Shown: piece after piece, positions 42,219-52,394 of the stretch | Position numbering within the stretch: position 1 is the stretch's first letter | Layout: every line of letters begins with the position of its first letter | Origin: Stentor coeruleus | Lineage: Eukaryota; Ciliophora; Heterotrichea; Heterotrichida; Stentoridae | Reading direction: 5' to 3' | DNA length: 64,000 bases | NCBI GenBank assembly: GCA_001970955.1 | Contig: MPUH01000259.1 | Coordinates: 1 to 64,000 of the forward strand | The notes under the pieces: generated by a model | Databases searched by the model: none | Seen by the model: the letters and a program-made list of their open reading frames with translations, nothing else | Told to the model about the DNA's origin: nothing | Translations under genes and position numbers: made by a program

Positions 42219-42980
42219 ATGCTTCGCTTGCCTTTTCGTAAATTTGCTGTGATACTAAATCCTTTTACAGTCCTCGGCTTAAAAGATAACTCAAACCTCG
42301 AAGAAGCAAAAGCTGCATACAAAAAACTTGTCATGAAATATCACCCTGACGTTAGCAAAAGTGAAGACACTGGGGAAAAGTTCAGAGAAGTAACTGAAGC
42401 TTACTCTATGGTTAAAAAAAGAATCGAATCTAGAGAAAACAGTGCCATTCCTAAAGAAGATGGATTTGTAAGCAAAAGACCTAAATATGATGGAAAGGTA
42501 GGAAGTGTTTTAAGAGATGATAAAATAAGGGAATATATAAATTTCAGACCTTTAGACATAGTTCTTCCACATAAAGATCGACTTGGTCTGGAATATAAAC
42601 CTTTTTTTAATGATCAAGACTCTACACATCCTAAAGCTGGAACAATTACTATGATTTTAATATGTTGTCTTGTTGCTGGGGGATACTCATATTCTTTTAT
42701 GAACCTTGTGCAAAAAGATGAGGATATTAATAGATTGCTCTATGAGAAACTTAAGAGAAAGTATAAAGATAAAGAATGGGATAAGACAAAATTACACCCA
42801 GCTTTGCAAGTTGTACAGAATGATCCAGAGTATAAGGAGTATGTGAAAAAATATAAATATAATCAAGCTGCTGCGAAGTTTATGGCGTTTAATATTTCCC
42901 CTGCAGTGATTGATAGGTTTAATGCTGAAGATTATGAGCAGAATGAGAGATCGAGAGAGTTTGCTAAGATAGAATCGTAA
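42219..42980 (+). CDS. J-domain (DnaJ-type) protein, probably mitochondrial
   Basis: A 253-residue protein. The start MLRLPFRKFAV is basic and hydrophobic like a mitochondrial presequence. The J domain covers about 14-70: NPFTVLGLKDNSNLEEAKAA, the Hsp70-activating HPD at 42-44, and FREVTEAYSMV. A single hydrophobic segment, TITMILICCLVAGGYSYSFM, near 145 suggests membrane anchoring. The C-terminus is charged with no cysteine-rich zinc region, so it is a type III J-protein. It would recruit an Hsp70 partner, perhaps at the inner mitochondrial membrane. Confidence 0.87.
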   Translation: MLRLPFRKFAVILNPFTVLGLKDNSNLEEAKAAYKKLVMKYHPDVSKSEDTGEKFREVTEAYSMVKKRIESRENSAIPKEDGFVSKRPKYDGKVGSVLRDDKIREYINFRPLDIVLPHKDRLGLEYKPFFNDQDSTHPKAGTITMILICCLVAGGYSYSFMNLVQKDEDINRLLYEKLKRKYKDKEWDKTKLHPALQVVQNDPEYKEYVKKYKYNQAAAKFMAFNISPAVIDRFNAEDYEQNERSREFAKIES

Positions 42981-43254
42981 GATAAGTGAAGTTAATATAG
43001 AAATTATATGGCAGATTATTGAAAATAGTGTTTTTTATGGTAAAATATTATTGAAAACAGTTCTTTTTTTATAGTAAAATATTATTTTATGGGTGAGAAA
43101 AGAGAAAGGTAATCAGTATGGAAATAATTTTTATAAAGTATTGAGCTAACTATGCTGTGATTTTATATAAGAGTTCTGAAAATAGAGTTTAAAATGATTG
43201 CTATATATATTTATAGAAAATTATTTTACATATAATGTTAATACAAGCACACAA

Positions 43255-46200
43255 TTATGCTGATCTAAGATTTCTTACAGTTTGTTGAACAATTTGGTTA
43301 TCAGAATTTATATTTTCAAGCACCCGAGGGGTTACAGCTATAGTTTTTGATTTATCTTCAACTTTATAAATTCCTATCAACTGGTCTGCAAGTTCAAACA
43401 TTTGATATCTAAGACTTACAACAATAAACTGTGCATTCTTAGTTTTAGCTTTAATAAAAGCAGCGATTGTCCCAACATTTTGAAAATCAAGTGCTGCATC
43501 TACTTCATCCATAACATATAAAACATTTGGCTTGTAGCTATGTAAGGCGAATACAAGGGAAAGTGAGCTCAAGGTTTTTTCTCCTCCAGACAAATTAGTC
43601 ATTTTCTTCCACGATTTATTCGGAGGCCTAACTGTAAATACAATTCCTTCAGAAAAAGGATCAGTTGTATCTGCAAATTCCAACTCCGCATCCCCACCAC
43701 ATGTAATTTCTCTATAAATTTTCTTCAAGTTTTCAGATACCTCGAAAAATCCTCTTTTAAACTCAGTTAATCGTTTTGTTTTCAACTCAATATATTCACT
43801 TTTTTTCCTCCGTTCCACATCTTTAATATCATATAAAAGCTTATCCTTATTATTTTTTTCTAATTTTTTTTTCTCATATTCTTGTAAAACAGCAAAATTT
43901 GGTAATGCTTCAGTAATAAAACCTTCAAGTTCTTTACTAGCATTTTTAATGATTTTCAAAGCACAACAATTCGCTTCTAAAACATCAGATGGGAATTCAA
44001 AAAACACATCTTGAATCAAATGGACTTCATTTTTCAGCTTTTTAGTCTCATGATCTATTTTGAAAATCTCATCATCCAATATATGAAAATTTTGAATTTT
44101 ATAACTTTCTCTGTTTTTAATAATTTTCTCAGTAATCTTCTTATTATATTTCATAAGTATTTCAGCTTGAGATTTCAGATCCAAATTTTTTTCTTCAAGT
44201 ATTAATTTTCTTTTTTCTATAGAACCAAAAAGCTCATTTACATCTTCATTATGTTTTGATATGGTTTCAATATCTTGTTTTATAGTGTCTATTTCTTTTG
44301 ATGTAAGTTCAAGTTCATGATTTTTTTCTTGAAATTGATTGCTTAGATCAATACAATTAATTTGATTTGACTGTAATTTTGCTAATAACACTATCCGATC
44401 TTCTTCAAGTTTAGCTAGTTTATCAGCAGATTTTTCAAGGTCTTTTATTGATTGAGTTTTTTTGGATTCTGCTTTCATTATAGTTTGCTCAATGCTTTCT
44501 TCGGATGATGTTTGATGATAGAGTTTTGTTTTTAGTTCTTTGTAAGACTCTCCACCGATGTCATCAATTTTCTGTTCTATTTTTATTATTTCTAGTGTTT
44601 TATCTTCGATTATTTTCTCTAAATCCTGTATAGCTTTTTCATTCTCTCTTACCGAAATCCGTATTTTTTTCAACTCCTCTTCAGAGATTTCTTTTTTTCT
44701 CTCTTCCAAACTCTTTATCTTAAACTTAAAACTTTCATCCCTTGCCCTTTTCTCCTCAATTTCACTCTTTAAACAAACAATTTCGCATTTCATTTTTTTC
44801 AATCTTTCCTTTTCAATAACAATCTCCCCTTCAACTTTTTTCTTCTTCAAATCATATTGACTATGTTCTTCTACAAATTTCCTAGCCTCATCTTCAATTT
44901 TTTTTCTATCAACCCCAAAACATAATTTCTTATCTTTAAGCTTAATTTTCCCACTTATTGGTCTTGAAAAACCTAACATTTCTCCACTTGGCTGAAAAAC
45001 CTCTCCTGTAATACATACAACTCTATGCCTCCCTTTATCAGAATAAGCAATTTTCTTACAGTCCTCTAAATTCTCAACAACAAGCGTATCTTTTAAAGCA
45101 AAATAAAAAGCTTTAGAATATTTTTGATCCTGTATATCTAAAAGGTCATAAAGTCTTTGTGCTTTTGGATCTATATTTTTAGATATGTTTATATTAGATG
45201 TCATTTTATCAAGGACTAAAATTCTAATTTTTCCTAATGATTTTTCTCGTGCATATTTCAAAAGTTCATTACCTGATTGTATATTTTCTACGACAATATC
45301 ATCGAAATGTTGTGATGCTGAAGATATCGCAATATCATAAAGTGGGTCTATTGCTGCAAGATCACCTAGTCGACCAATAATACCTTTTAGATTTCCTTTG
45401 TATTTAGCGTTTAGGATTTCCTTTAAGGTCTTACTTTGGCCTTCTGTAGATTTTTCATCTTTTTCTATATCGTTTAACATACGCTTGTAGTCTCTTATTA
45501 TTTTAGTGTATTCGTCTATTTTTATATTGTAGTCTTCTAATTCTACTTCAAGGTTTTTTATTTTGGTTTCGGTAGCCAAAATTATGTCGGATTTTAAAAG
45601 GTAGTTTTTATCTTTTTCGTTAATTTCTTTCATTAAGCCGGCCATCTCGTTTTCATAGGTTTCTATGTTCTTTTTTATACTTTCTAGATCTTTTTCCCAT
45701 TGGTTAAGATTTTTTTTATTGTTGTCTAATTCAGGTTTTATCCTACTAAGCTGAGTTTTTAATGGGTTTATATTTTTTTCAGCGATTTTCTTTTCTTTGT
45801 GTAGATGCTCTGTTTTTTCTAACACCCCTTCATGAACTTCTTTAAAAACTTTGCCAATACATTCCCTTTCTATTTTAGCTTCATTATATTTACTATTTAA
45901 TTCAGGAAGTAAAGATTCCATATCAGAAATTTTTTTTGTTGCTTCACTTATTTTCTTTTGTTCGATTTTTTTTTCTTTATCATTTTCTGTGATCAAATTT
46001 TCTATTCCTTCAATTTCTCTATTTGCAATATTGATACTTTCTAAGTATTTTTTCAATTGTGCTTTTATTATAGCGTGCGATTTTTCTATAGTTTTAAGTT
46101 TGTTGTTTTTTTCATCGATTTTAGTTTTGATATTACTATGTTTCTGATATAAGGAATAAGATTCTTGTCTGAGGTTTTCAATAGATTTATCATTATTTAA

Positions 46201-47022
46201 AAGTTCTTCAGAAATTTTTGCTGAGTCTTTATAAGTTCTATGCAAGTATATCTGATATTTTAGATTCTTGTATTGATATATTTTTTTATGATACTCTAGA
46301 TATTCTAGTGCAAGTTTAACTGGTTGTGTTAATGACTCTACAGATTTATTAGCTTCTTCCACTTGCATTTTCCTACTAACAATAGTCTCAGCAAGATCTT
46401 CAAGTTCTTTCTCAATCTGACAAATCCTCTCAACATAAACATCACTTCCTATAATCTCCTCCAAATATTCTAAAAGTCCAATTTTGCCATCATCAACAGC
46501 TTTAGGCTTCATTAAAGCTATAGACTCAACTTCTCCCTGCAATATCAAAAATCTATTCTGTTCCAAGTCAATCGATTTAGACTTCAAAAGACTTACAACA
46601 TTTTCATAACTGGCAGGTTGTCTGTTTATTGAATAATTTGATGTATTATTTTTATATACAATTCTTGATATACAGAAATCAGAGTTTGAGACTTTACTAA
46701 AATTTCCTTCATTTTCTATAATATTTTCAAAATGCACTTCAACTTTTGCATAACTAAGATCTGAATGTTCTACTGACTTGTGAATGAGTTCTGATATTTT
46801 GTTTAGACGCATTTTTTTAGCCCTTTTGCCGAATGCAAATAGAAGACATTCTAGGAGATTAGATTTGCCAGAACCATTTGGACCAACTACTGCAGAAAAT
46901 GAACTATGGAATGGGCCAATAGTCACTTTACCAGCATAAGATTTGAAGTTTTCTAGTATGATTTTTGTTATAATCAGTCTATTAGTATTCATGATTATTT
47001 TCTGACTGAGATACAGTGACAC
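43255..47022 (-). CDS. SMC4: SMC4, condensin ATPase subunit
   Basis: A 1,255-residue SMC protein. The N-terminal head has FKSYAGKVTIGPFHSSFSAV and Walker A GPNGSGKSN at 47-55. Two long coiled-coil arms flank a hinge at about 505-665 (LKGIIGRLGDLAAIDPLYDI, GEVFQPSGEM). The C-terminal head has the signature LSGGEKTLSSLSLVFALH and Walker B VLYVMDEVDAALD. IGPFH and KKMRLNKISELIH are SMC4-specific; the partner is SMC2. It compacts mitotic and amitotic chromosomes. Met11 is an alternative start. Low-complexity plus-strand frames opposite the coiled coil are artefacts. Confidence 0.96.
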   Translation of the reverse strand: MSLYLSQKIIMNTNRLIITKIILENFKSYAGKVTIGPFHSSFSAVVGPNGSGKSNLLECLLFAFGKRAKKMRLNKISELIHKSVEHSDLSYAKVEVHFENIIENEGNFSKVSNSDFCISRIVYKNNTSNYSINRQPASYENVVSLLKSKSIDLEQNRFLILQGEVESIALMKPKAVDDGKIGLLEYLEEIIGSDVYVERICQIEKELEDLAETIVSRKMQVEEANKSVESLTQPVKLALEYLEYHKKIYQYKNLKYQIYLHRTYKDSAKISEELLNNDKSIENLRQESYSLYQKHSNIKTKIDEKNNKLKTIEKSHAIIKAQLKKYLESINIANREIEGIENLITENDKEKKIEQKKISEATKKISDMESLLPELNSKYNEAKIERECIGKVFKEVHEGVLEKTEHLHKEKKIAEKNINPLKTQLSRIKPELDNNKKNLNQWEKDLESIKKNIETYENEMAGLMKEINEKDKNYLLKSDIILATETKIKNLEVELEDYNIKIDEYTKIIRDYKRMLNDIEKDEKSTEGQSKTLKEILNAKYKGNLKGIIGRLGDLAAIDPLYDIAISSASQHFDDIVVENIQSGNELLKYAREKSLGKIRILVLDKMTSNINISKNIDPKAQRLYDLLDIQDQKYSKAFYFALKDTLVVENLEDCKKIAYSDKGRHRVVCITGEVFQPSGEMLGFSRPISGKIKLKDKKLCFGVDRKKIEDEARKFVEEHSQYDLKKKKVEGEIVIEKERLKKMKCEIVCLKSEIEEKRARDESFKFKIKSLEERKKEISEEELKKIRISVRENEKAIQDLEKIIEDKTLEIIKIEQKIDDIGGESYKELKTKLYHQTSSEESIEQTIMKAESKKTQSIKDLEKSADKLAKLEEDRIVLLAKLQSNQINCIDLSNQFQEKNHELELTSKEIDTIKQDIETISKHNEDVNELFGSIEKRKLILEEKNLDLKSQAEILMKYNKKITEKIIKNRESYKIQNFHILDDEIFKIDHETKKLKNEVHLIQDVFFEFPSDVLEANCCALKIIKNASKELEGFITEALPNFAVLQEYEKKKLEKNNKDKLLYDIKDVERRKKSEYIELKTKRLTEFKRGFFEVSENLKKIYREITCGGDAELEFADTTDPFSEGIVFTVRPPNKSWKKMTNLSGGEKTLSSLSLVFALHSYKPNVLYVMDEVDAALDFQNVGTIAAFIKAKTKNAQFIVVSLRYQMFELADQLIGIYKVEDKSKTIAVTPRVLENINSDNQIVQQTVRNLRSA

Positions 47023-47651
47023 AATTAAAGCAAAATGGAAAAAAAATAAAATTATTAAATAAATGCTGATAGAGATATGTATAATAATAAAATATCTGAT
47101 TTATATTACTTTTTATTGTTTAGATTATTATGAGATTTTATGATTTATTAGATGGATTTAGTTTGATAATTATTGTGATGTGTAAAAAGTATGTTTTGGT
47201 TTTAGTTTGGATTGTTACGCTATTTTAAAAGTTTAGGTTGTAGTTTATTCTTGGTTTTTTAGAGAAAATATAATTAGGAAATTCTTGGATTTTGAGGTAT
47301 AGAATTTTAAGTTGATGATTATTTTTTTTAATTTTTAAGAAGATTTCTTGATACTCAAATGCATGATAATAAAAATCTTGCCATAACAGATCTGACTAAA
47401 TCATATATAAATTCGAGTCTAAAGAATAAATATATGACATAATAAAATCATCATTATCAGAAATGCATACAATAATTAGAGAAATCAAAATTACAGACAA
47501 ACTCATAAGAAGTTTCCCTCAAGAAATCTGGGAATTTAAGTTGAAAAAATCTAGAAATTGATNAAAAGAAACTAGGAAGAAATTTTCAATCTAAAAGTTT
47601 TTATATTTAGAATTACATAATATAAGAAGTACATTTATATATATGATTTAT
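47023..47651. other. intergenic with a possible truncated small ORF and an N
   Basis: AT-rich apart from a short plus frame, 47464-47562 (MHTIIREIKITDKLIRSF), which stops just before the N at 47563. No duplicated flanks are seen at this N, so sequence may be missing there. Confidence 0.4.
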
Positions 47652-48197
47652 TTAAGGTACCCATGGTGTTATTGTTACTTTCTCATATGATGTGAAATCG
47701 CTTATAAAACAAGTTTTTAGCGATAAGTCTATTTGATCATTAGGGTTTTTTATAATAATCTCTTCATTTTGACTGAAAATTTTAGTTGGCCGGCCTGTGT
47801 ATGTATGGAGAGTATTAGGAAGGGAGGATGGGATAAAGGAAGTACTGAGATTTTTACGTCTGAAGTAGGAGAAAATGAGGATTTTATGGATAAAAATTGG
47901 GGTTTCGTGGAGGATAGAAAGGGCGTTTGTACTGATAAGTCTTCGGGTGCTGAGGAAAAATGCTTCTTCTGGAGATAGGTAAAAGGTATTGTTGTAAGAG
48001 AGTCCATAACTGTGAATGAGATTGGTTTTTTTGTTGAGTACTTGGAATGCACAAGAATCAAAAGTGCTCTCGCAGGTGTTAGGTGGGGGTTTTTCTGAGC
48101 CTCGCTTAATGAATTCTATATATTTTGTATAGGAGGCTTCTTCTTTGGTTTGGTCGTAATAGGATAGTCGCTCACCGAATTTTGGTAGTTTTTGCAT
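47652..48197 (-). CDS. SEN54-like protein (tRNA splicing endonuclease subunit)
   Basis: A 181-residue protein. Residues about 55-90 (HSYGLSYNNTFYLSPEEAFFLSTRRL) resemble the N-terminal domain of SEN54/TSEN54, the structural partner in the tRNA-splicing endonuclease, where LxPEEALFLxERG is characteristic. The protein is shorter than fungal and animal SEN54 and lacks a clear C-terminal nuclease-like fold. Alternative: an unrelated hypothetical protein. The opposite-strand frame over the same DNA (47733-47978) is less protein-like. Confidence 0.42.
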   Translation of the reverse strand: MQKLPKFGERLSYYDQTKEEASYTKYIEFIKRGSEKPPPNTCESTFDSCAFQVLNKKTNLIHSYGLSYNNTFYLSPEEAFFLSTRRLISTNALSILHETPIFIHKILIFSYFRRKNLSTSFIPSSLPNTLHTYTGRPTKIFSQNEEIIIKNPNDQIDLSLKTCFISDFTSYEKVTITPWVP

Positions 48198-49120
48198 TTT
48201 TCATATAATGCTAGATAAAAGTGAATTTTATATATATTTTATGTTTGCTATTATAAAAACAGAAGCTTTGATTATATAGAACCTAGCGATGTATTCTAAT
48301 CTTTATATATAGAAACAATTTTTTCTTTGCATATATATTTATAAAAGATTTAGGAAGCATATTTTTCTTTGTTTCCTATAAAAGTTATAGAAAATGCTCA
48401 CTTTTCCCTTTCAGACTATAAAATTTAAACTGATTTTTTTTTTCATACCATTTCTTTCAGCTTTGTCATATACCCACAGCACTCAGTTCAAAGAATATTT
48501 AATTTTTATTTTATAATATGCATATCAGTAAGCGAAATACAATTTCCTAAAGATCTAACTGAAAATAATCCTGCTGAAATAAAATAGATAAGATAAAATG
48601 ATTCACAACACTTTCAGGAAACCTTAAAAGACTGACAAAATAGCTTAAAAGTACCGAAAAATGTTTTGTATATGAAATCTATTAATCAGAAGGGATTATT
48701 CTTATAAATCAACCCTGCGATCTATGTTAAGGGAACACAAAACATATAAAAATCTTAAAATATAAACTGTCTAAGGTTTACCAACAAAATTAAGCACTCA
48801 AAAGAAAATTTAAGGAACTTGAAAGAATGCTTATTCAGCTAGAATCTATATAGTATTCAAAGTAAAATAATATAATATTAATGAAATAGTTTTTGAAGAT
48901 ATAAATAAAATGCTTATTAAGTATTTATGATATTCTAGTATACATGAAATTGTCTTGGAATTGATGAGATTATATATATGTGTAATGATAAGAGAAATTT
49001 AATGAATGATAAGTATTTAAGGCTTGGGATAATAAAAGAGATGAAAATTTGATACAATAAGGGAAAAGGTTTTAGGGTATTATGGAGAATTATCCAAAGA
49101 CCTCATTAAAACTACTCTAC
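48198..49120. other. intergenic, nothing recognised
   Basis: AT-rich spacer of about 0.9 kb between two minus-strand genes; I see no coding-like frame. Confidence 0.5.
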
Positions 49121-50428
49121 TTATTTAGCTTCATTATACACATCTATGATCAAACTTGTAAATCCAACAAAAGCTAAACCCCAGCTGACAACTATCACAA
49201 TAGCATTTTTCCAATATGTTAAAGGTTTCTCAGAGTACTTCACATACATAAGCCCAGGGATAATTAAAGCCATAACCCCTCCACAGAACCCTCCAAGAAA
49301 GTGAAATACAATTTCCACATTTGGGAAAAATATAGCAAAAATCAATGTTGTACATATAATCGTCAATGTTATCCCATAATGCATCAAATTACTAGCTTTT
49401 CCTTCTACTTTAAATATTAACTTTTGTATACTTACCCTGCATGGATTTAAGTTTATAGGTATTGCAATACTCATTGTAAATGTAATCATAATTCTACATA
49501 TAACCATTGCTGCATCATTTGATATATTTGAAGGTGGCTTACGGAGAATTATTAAATGTGGAGTATTGTGTAAGCATGATAAATAACCAAATAAAGAGAT
49601 TAGGCAAAAAAGTGTACACATTATGGTTACTGATCGTCCTGTAACTTTTTTCATACGAAGAATTGAAGCATTTTCAAGCTCGTTTTGGATACGAGTTAAG
49701 TTTTGATGACAAAGGTATGCGAAGAGACCAAGGGAGAATGCTGAGAAAAAGGTCATGTCCATACCTGCATATTTTACGGTATCAAAGTTGTTGTCTTCAG
49801 CAAAAAATGGGAACTCAATGATGACAACGAACATTATGAATGTTAAACAGGTCACATTAAAAAGAGCTTTGAATCTTAATGCTCCTAAATTCCTCATAAT
49901 CCCCAAAGGAGTTACAACACACAAATTGAGCCCTGTCATTGCAAGTGCCCTTTCAAGATCCCCATGTCCTTTCACTCCAAAACTTGACATTATGTTAGGT
50001 ATAAGTGAACCTACAATGATATTAAGCGCTATTATAAGCCCATACCCATTCAATATAATAGCAACTTCTAATAGCACAGCCCATCCATTACCCAACATTT
50101 TCCTCGCCACTGAAGGATAGTGAAAAATTTTGTATTTATCTGCACAACGAGCAACAGTCATCAAACTTAAATAGATTAAAATCCCACAGAAAATAATAAT
50201 CCCTAGACCAAAAATCACCCCAGCATTTAAAAGGATATTAGGTGTTGCTAAATACCCTGCGCCCATAGCTGTTGATGCTAAAGTAAAAACTGAACCACGG
50301 ACTGAACCTTGTTTCATTGGCTTGAAAGTTCGACGAAACCAAGTAAGATCTGATGTTGGTGACATGACCATTGAACTTAAATCCTTTTCTCTAACTAGCA
50401 TAGGTTCAAAAGTTCTTTCAGAAGCCAT
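49121..50428 (-). CDS. amino acid transporter of the AAAP (SLC36/SLC38-like) family
   Basis: A 435-residue membrane protein with about eleven hydrophobic helices. After a cytosolic N-terminus of some 45 residues, SVFTLASTAMGAGYLATPNILLNAG is the helix-1 signature of the amino acid/auxin permease family (usually GxGxLxLPxAF, here with an Ala and Thr variant). The C-terminal helices end with SLIIDVYNEAK. Proton- or sodium-coupled amino acid uptake is the family role, in the plasma membrane or a vacuole. The substrate is not readable. Confidence 0.85.
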   Translation of the reverse strand: MASERTFEPMLVREKDLSSMVMSPTSDLTWFRRTFKPMKQGSVRGSVFTLASTAMGAGYLATPNILLNAGVIFGLGIIIFCGILIYLSLMTVARCADKYKIFHYPSVARKMLGNGWAVLLEVAIILNGYGLIIALNIIVGSLIPNIMSSFGVKGHGDLERALAMTGLNLCVVTPLGIMRNLGALRFKALFNVTCLTFIMFVVIIEFPFFAEDNNFDTVKYAGMDMTFFSAFSLGLFAYLCHQNLTRIQNELENASILRMKKVTGRSVTIMCTLFCLISLFGYLSCLHNTPHLIILRKPPSNISNDAAMVICRIMITFTMSIAIPINLNPCRVSIQKLIFKVEGKASNLMHYGITLTIICTTLIFAIFFPNVEIVFHFLGGFCGGVMALIIPGLMYVKYSEKPLTYWKNAIVIVVSWGLAFVGFTSLIIDVYNEAK

Positions 50429-50994
50429 TTATTACACAGACTTTCCTAGGTGAAAATTGTATGGATCGATTTTTTGAACTAATTTTATTATAGGAGATAT
50501 TCATATTACTAATAAACTGAAGAGTCATATGGGTGTTGAAGATGAATATGCTGGAGAAAGAAATATTTTTTAAATTTAGGTAAAAATAGGATATTTAGGA
50601 TTTATTATAAGATTATATAAGTAGGTAATAAAAGATTATGATACTATAAGTTTTATTTGATGTGTAAAAGTTTATAAGACTATGATATAATGTTGGGTTT
50701 ATGATTTAGATATCACTTATAGTTAAAATATATAAAAGCTATTTATGTTAATAATTAGTATAAGGAAGATTCTGAGGAAAATCATATATAATCAATGCAA
50801 GACAATCAATAAAAAAATTGTTTCTACACAATCTAAAAATCTCATGACTCGCTATAAAAACTTAAAGATAATTTTTTCTATTTCATATAAAAACATAATT
50901 CTTAATTACTAATATACTACTAATATTCAGTCTAAATAAATATTGGCTTACTATTAAGTATATATATTATCAATCAATATAGATTAAAAGAAAG
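50429..50994. other. intergenic, nothing recognised
   Basis: AT-rich spacer between two minus-strand genes. Confidence 0.5.
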
Positions 50995-51447
50995 TTAAAT
51001 GACCAAACATTGACAATATGACTTTTTGAGACAAAACGATTGCTTAAGTAAAGTCTCATCAGCAGTATATCCAACCCAATCAGCTTGCGATGTATCCAAT
51101 AGTTTAGCATTATTGATTTTATCAGTATTAACACATAGGGTCACTTTAACCTTTCTTGCCCTATCGTTTTCATTTTCATACTCTTCAGTATCCAGAGCTT
51201 CTGTTTTTTTTGTTTCATTAAATATAAAAGAATTTGAATTAAAGTTTGGCGTAGTAAGGTCATCAAATCGGAGTTTTGCGATATTATTCAAATTTGATGA
51301 TAAAGCTTTGTTGTCTAATAAATCACTTAGATTTGGGGAGGTAAATGAAAAATTTCTCTCAATGTGTTCATCTTCTGAGTGTTCTTCATCGAGCACTTTA
51401 AATTTGGGTATAGTAAGATGCTTTAAGACCCTTTGCCTATGCAGCAT
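50995..51447 (-). CDS. small acidic protein ending in a CaaX box
   Basis: A 150-residue protein with no known domain. It is rich in Asp, Glu, Asn and Ser and probably partly disordered. The last four residues, CLVI, fit a CaaX prenylation signal (Cys, two aliphatics, Ile), with a further Cys two residues before (YCQCLVI), as in lipid-anchored proteins that are also palmitoylated. A membrane-attached regulator is inferred. The opposite-strand frame (51026-51454) has a less natural composition, so I take the minus strand as coding. Confidence 0.6.
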   Translation of the reverse strand: MLHRQRVLKHLTIPKFKVLDEEHSEDEHIERNFSFTSPNLSDLLDNKALSSNLNNIAKLRFDDLTTPNFNSNSFIFNETKKTEALDTEEYENENDRARKVKVTLCVNTDKINNAKLLDTSQADWVGYTADETLLKQSFCLKKSYCQCLVI

Positions 51448-52105
51448 TCTATGATTATTTAATTAGAAAATATAATGTTAGTTATTTATATTGGTTTTGG
51501 TTGCTATATTTAGGATTAGGCATAGATAAAGACTTGAAGAATTTATTTAGATTGAAGATTTGAAGGAAAAAAAGGAAGAGAATTATGGGAAAGATAATAA
51601 AAGTAGGTGTTGTGAGAGGATATTTTAGGATTAATGGAAGGTTTATGGCAAATAACTGAAATTAAGATTTTGAATTATGGGAGAATTGTATTCCTGGTTT
51701 TTGAGTAATATGAATAATTTAGACTTTATTATGGACTATAGTGTGAATAATAGTCTGATTTCAGTTAAAAGCTAGTATGTTTTGAATTTTTCATCATGAG
51801 TGATTAAGATTGAAAGGCAAAACTATAATTAATATATTTTTCACTATATTGAAATTTATATGATATTGAAAACCTTGATTGTGTAGCAAATTTTTATTAT
51901 ATTTATATAACTTCAATTATTGATATATGATGCAATATAAAGTCTTAGATAATGATAAAAGAAATCAATTGGGAATAAGCATTGATAAGTGTATATAAAT
52001 AAAAATTTCACTTTGGCTTAAAATTTTACGGGAAAAAAATTGTACATAAATGAAATAACACTCAAATATATATAAAAAAACCAAAAACTTATAAAAATCA
52101 TAAAA

Positions 52106-52351
52106 CTAAGATTAAAGTAAGCTTTCAATATTATACCTCAAAATCTCATTTTTCACCCATAAATTCTCACTAAATCCTAACTTCAAATTTTCATNTAATA
52201 CTTTAATGGCCGCAGGCCATTAAAGGAGAGAGATTCACGATGAGGCGGAGCTGGCCTCAGANCTAAGATTAAAGTAAGCTTTCAATATTATACCTCAAAA
52301 TCTCATTTTTCACCCATAAATTCTCACTAAATCCTAACTTCAAATTTTCAT
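52106..52351. repeat. direct duplication around two Ns (52195 and 52262)
   Basis: Copies 52106-52194 and 52263-52351 (89 bp) are near identical. Between them, bounded by Ns, is a 66-base unrelated piece. Looks like two contig ends joined through a small foreign contig. Confidence 0.85.
52196..52261. other. GC-rich foreign-looking fragment with perfect hairpin
   Basis: Much richer in G and C than any spacer here. An 11-base perfect inverted repeat (CTTTAATGGCC, loop GCA) lies at 52201-52225. The Ns on both sides and the duplicated flanks suggest a contaminant or vector/bacterial scrap rather than host DNA. Origin unknown. Confidence 0.6.
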
Positions 52352-52394
52352 AAAACTTAATTTTTACCTAAAATTCAATAATTATTAACAAATC

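Larger units (their letters stand above)
51448..52394. other. intergenic with contig-overlap duplication and a foreign-looking insert
   Basis: AT-rich spacer. It includes the duplicated flanks at 52106-52351 and the GC-rich piece at 52196-52261. Nothing else recognised. Confidence 0.5.

Noticed and set aside
47733-47978. Plus-strand ORF opposite the SEN54-like gene.
   Set aside because: The minus frame is longer, has a PEEAFFL motif and a more natural composition.
51026-51454. Plus-strand 142-codon ORF opposite the CaaX protein.
   Set aside because: It is Ser/Leu/Cys-skewed, as expected of the complement of an acidic, Asn-rich coding strand.
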